Positions 62,699 through 64,000 of a stretch of DNA of 64,000 nt are shown here, piece by piece. Source of the stretch: Halorientalis litorea (GTDB taxonomy: Archaea > Halobacteriota > Halobacteria > Halobacteriales > Haloarculaceae); contig NZ_CP095483.1 in NCBI RefSeq assembly GCF_023028225.1, positions 62,001 through 126,000 of the forward strand, in the 5' to 3' direction. Under the pieces are notes generated by a model, which searched no databases, had not been told where the DNA came from, and was given only the letters and a program-made list of their open reading frames with translations. Made by a program: the position numbers and the translations under genes. Within the stretch, counting starts at the first letter, position 1. Each line of letters starts with the position of its first letter.

Positions 62699-63768
62699 GC
62701 AACCTCCAGCGGAACAGCGTCCGTCTCCGCCGCGTCGTAGGCTGCGGCGACGAGTTCGAGCGTCCGGCGGCCCTCGTCTCCGCTCACCGGCGGTTCCTCT
62801 CCGGCGTCGACGGCCTCTATGAACGCCTGCAGTGCCCGGTAGTGTGCTTGCAGGTAGTACGTCGGTGCGTAGTAGTCCGGTCGCTCCCCGAGTATCCGCT
62901 TGGCAACGTTCCGAAGCCCGCTCCGCGCCGCGTTCGCGTAGAAGTTCGACGGCGCGAATTCGTCGTAGTCCAGCGTGCCGGTCACGCCCTCCAACCGGAG
63001 GGACATGTTGAACTCGTCCAAATCTTCCCACTGGTAGGCCCCACAGTGGAGCGTGACGTGGGTCCCGGTCGACTCGGAGCGGCACAGGACCGTCGCGGTG
63101 TCCTCGACGTCGAGTGCGAGTTGGCTATCAGTCTCGGCCGCGACGACGCGCACGTCCCCGAACAGCCAGTCCACCACGTCGAACAGGTGGATGCCGAGTT
63201 CGACGAGGACGCCACCGCCGGCCGCGTTCGGGTCGAGATGCCAGTCGGGGAAGTCCCGTGTTGCTGGCGGCCGCTGAAACGGGCCGTAGTTGACACGGGA
63301 GACGGCCCCGAACGGGACGTGGCCGACGCGTCCCTCGCGGTAGGCCTCCTTGACAGCCTCGACGCCGGGCAGGTACCGAAGCGTGTGGTCGACGCCGACG
63401 TAGATGCCAGCACGCTCCGCAGTATCGAGCATCTGGTCTACCTCCGAGACGGACCGGCCGAGTGGCTTCTCGACGAAGGCGTCGCACCCCTGCTCGGCCG
63501 CCGCCGCGACGGCGTCGGCGTGGAGGAACGGCGGGAGTGCGACGACGACGGCGTCGAGTGACTCCGCGGCGAGCAACCGGTCGTAGTCCTCGTACACGGA
63601 CTCGACACCCCGGCGTCGCGCGTACTGCCGGTTCGCCGCGACGGTGTCGGCGGCCGCGACGACGCTGACCCCGCGCATCGCTCGGGCGGATTCGAGGTGA
63701 ACTTTCCCGATGTTTCCGACACCGAGGATACCCACCGAACAGTCACTCGCGGTTCGGCGGCCGAACAT
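62695..63768 (-). CDS. Gfo/Idh/MocA family oxidoreductase (second copy)
   Basis: A 357-residue sugar oxidoreductase. The Rossmann start is SVGILGVGNIGKVHLESARAM, the family motif is in CDAFVEKPLGRSVSEVDQML, and GGGVLVELGIHLFDVVDWLFG carries the conserved catalytic His segment of the family. The ATG at 63768 (MFGRRTAS) was preferred to a GTG at 63771. It is the first gene of the operon with DUF362 and the epimerase. Confidence 0.87.
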   Translation of the reverse strand: MFGRRTASDCSVGILGVGNIGKVHLESARAMRGVSVVAAADTVAANRQYARRRGVESVYEDYDRLLAAESLDAVVVALPPFLHADAVAAAAEQGCDAFVEKPLGRSVSEVDQMLDTAERAGIYVGVDHTLRYLPGVEAVKEAYREGRVGHVPFGAVSRVNYGPFQRPPATRDFPDWHLDPNAAGGGVLVELGIHLFDVVDWLFGDVRVVAAETDSQLALDVEDTATVLCRSESTGTHVTLHCGAYQWEDLDEFNMSLRLEGVTGTLDYDEFAPSNFYANAARSGLRNVAKRILGERPDYYAPTYYLQAHYRALQAFIEAVDAGEEPPVSGDEGRRTLELVAAAYDAAETDAVPLEVA

Positions 63769-64000
63769 CACGGCGGTTCACCCCACTGTCCGCCCCGTCG
63801 GCGACGGGGTAGCGTCCGAGTTACACTTTCCGGGCGACGCGTTGGCTGGTCGACGAACGGGTACGACTCCATCTCGTCGATGAATCAGCGTGAAACAGTC
63901 TTTGTAATGGCGACCCTACGGCCCGACACCGCGGGGGTAACCGGCCATCCACGTCGAACAGACCGGTCAGGCCGGTGTGTCAGACACGTCTATCCACACG
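63769..64000. other. Spacer at window end with hairpin
   Basis: No gene is certain here. CCCCGTC at 63793-63799 and GACGGGG at 63803-63809 make a 7-bp hairpin with a three-base loop. On minus, GTCTTTGTAAT at 63898-63908 reads ATTACAAAGAC, a weak relative of the island box. On minus a frame ending at 63967 reads WIDVSDTPA, which might be the C-terminus of a gene outside the window. Confidence 0.35.

Noticed and set aside
1-64000. tRNA, rRNA, CRISPR arrays and insertion sequences
   Set aside because: I looked through the spacers for cloverleaf ends, regularly spaced repeats, transposase motifs and terminal inverted repeats and found none I could support.

Overview
The window is haloarchaeal (class Halobacteria). 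Its proteins are rich in Asp and Glu, the genes are GC-rich while several spacers are AT-rich, secreted proteins carry Tat signals with lipoboxes, and many starts are leaderless with TATA-like boxes 25-35 bases upstream. It also holds haloarchaeal families such as an archaea-specific SMC-related protein, a TAXI-type TRAP transporter and clustered universal stress proteins. I see no tRNA, rRNA, CRISPR array or insertion sequence. The genus cannot be fixed from this stretch.

Layout. (1) 1-5512: the 5' end of an aldehyde ferredoxin oxidoreductase, two membrane proteins, an SMC-related ATPase-like protein with degenerate nucleotide motifs, and a small DUF7511-like protein, separated by AT-rich spacers. 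(2) 5513-21574: an organic-acid catabolic island. It has a two-subunit CoA-transferase (+), facing a minus-strand operon of a TPP-dependent enzyme, TAXI receptor, fused TRAP permease, thiolase, HMG-CoA-synthase-like protein and DUF35 protein. These are followed on + by an EamA transporter, 3-hydroxyacyl-CoA dehydrogenase, enoyl-CoA hydratase, acyl-CoA dehydrogenase, an IclR regulator and a D-2-hydroxyacid dehydrogenase. Together they look like uptake, CoA activation and beta-oxidation-type breakdown of an unidentified acid. The HMG-CoA-synthase-like member lacks its catalytic Cys and His. (3) 21593-35731: a phosphonate island. phnGHIJKLM plus a TIM-barrel isomerase-like protein and a HAD phosphatase run on minus as one tightly overlapping operon. 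phnDC, phnE and a hexapeptide acyltransferase run divergently on plus. Two PhoU-type regulators follow. phnN and phnP are absent from the window. (4) 36209-39066: an arsenic operon arsR-arsC-arsM-acr3 in which successive genes overlap, with a perfect 14-bp palindrome between TATA box and start codon.

(5) 39250-63771: two small membrane-protein genes, then a large surface-polysaccharide or glycan island. It has a GT2 and a GT4 glycosyltransferase, a DUF354 protein, two exported beta-helix proteins, a large oligosaccharyltransferase-like membrane protein, a flippase, a decayed asparagine-synthase-like pseudogene, a sulfatase/phosphodiesterase-fold enzyme, an ATP-grasp ligase, a QueC-like PP-loop ATPase, an NAD-dependent epimerase, a DUF362 protein and two Gfo/Idh/MocA oxidoreductases. 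A block of universal stress proteins with a DUF2267 protein (52719-55171) splits it. Several promoters in this island share an extended box resembling ATAACAATGCC, which suggests co-expression.
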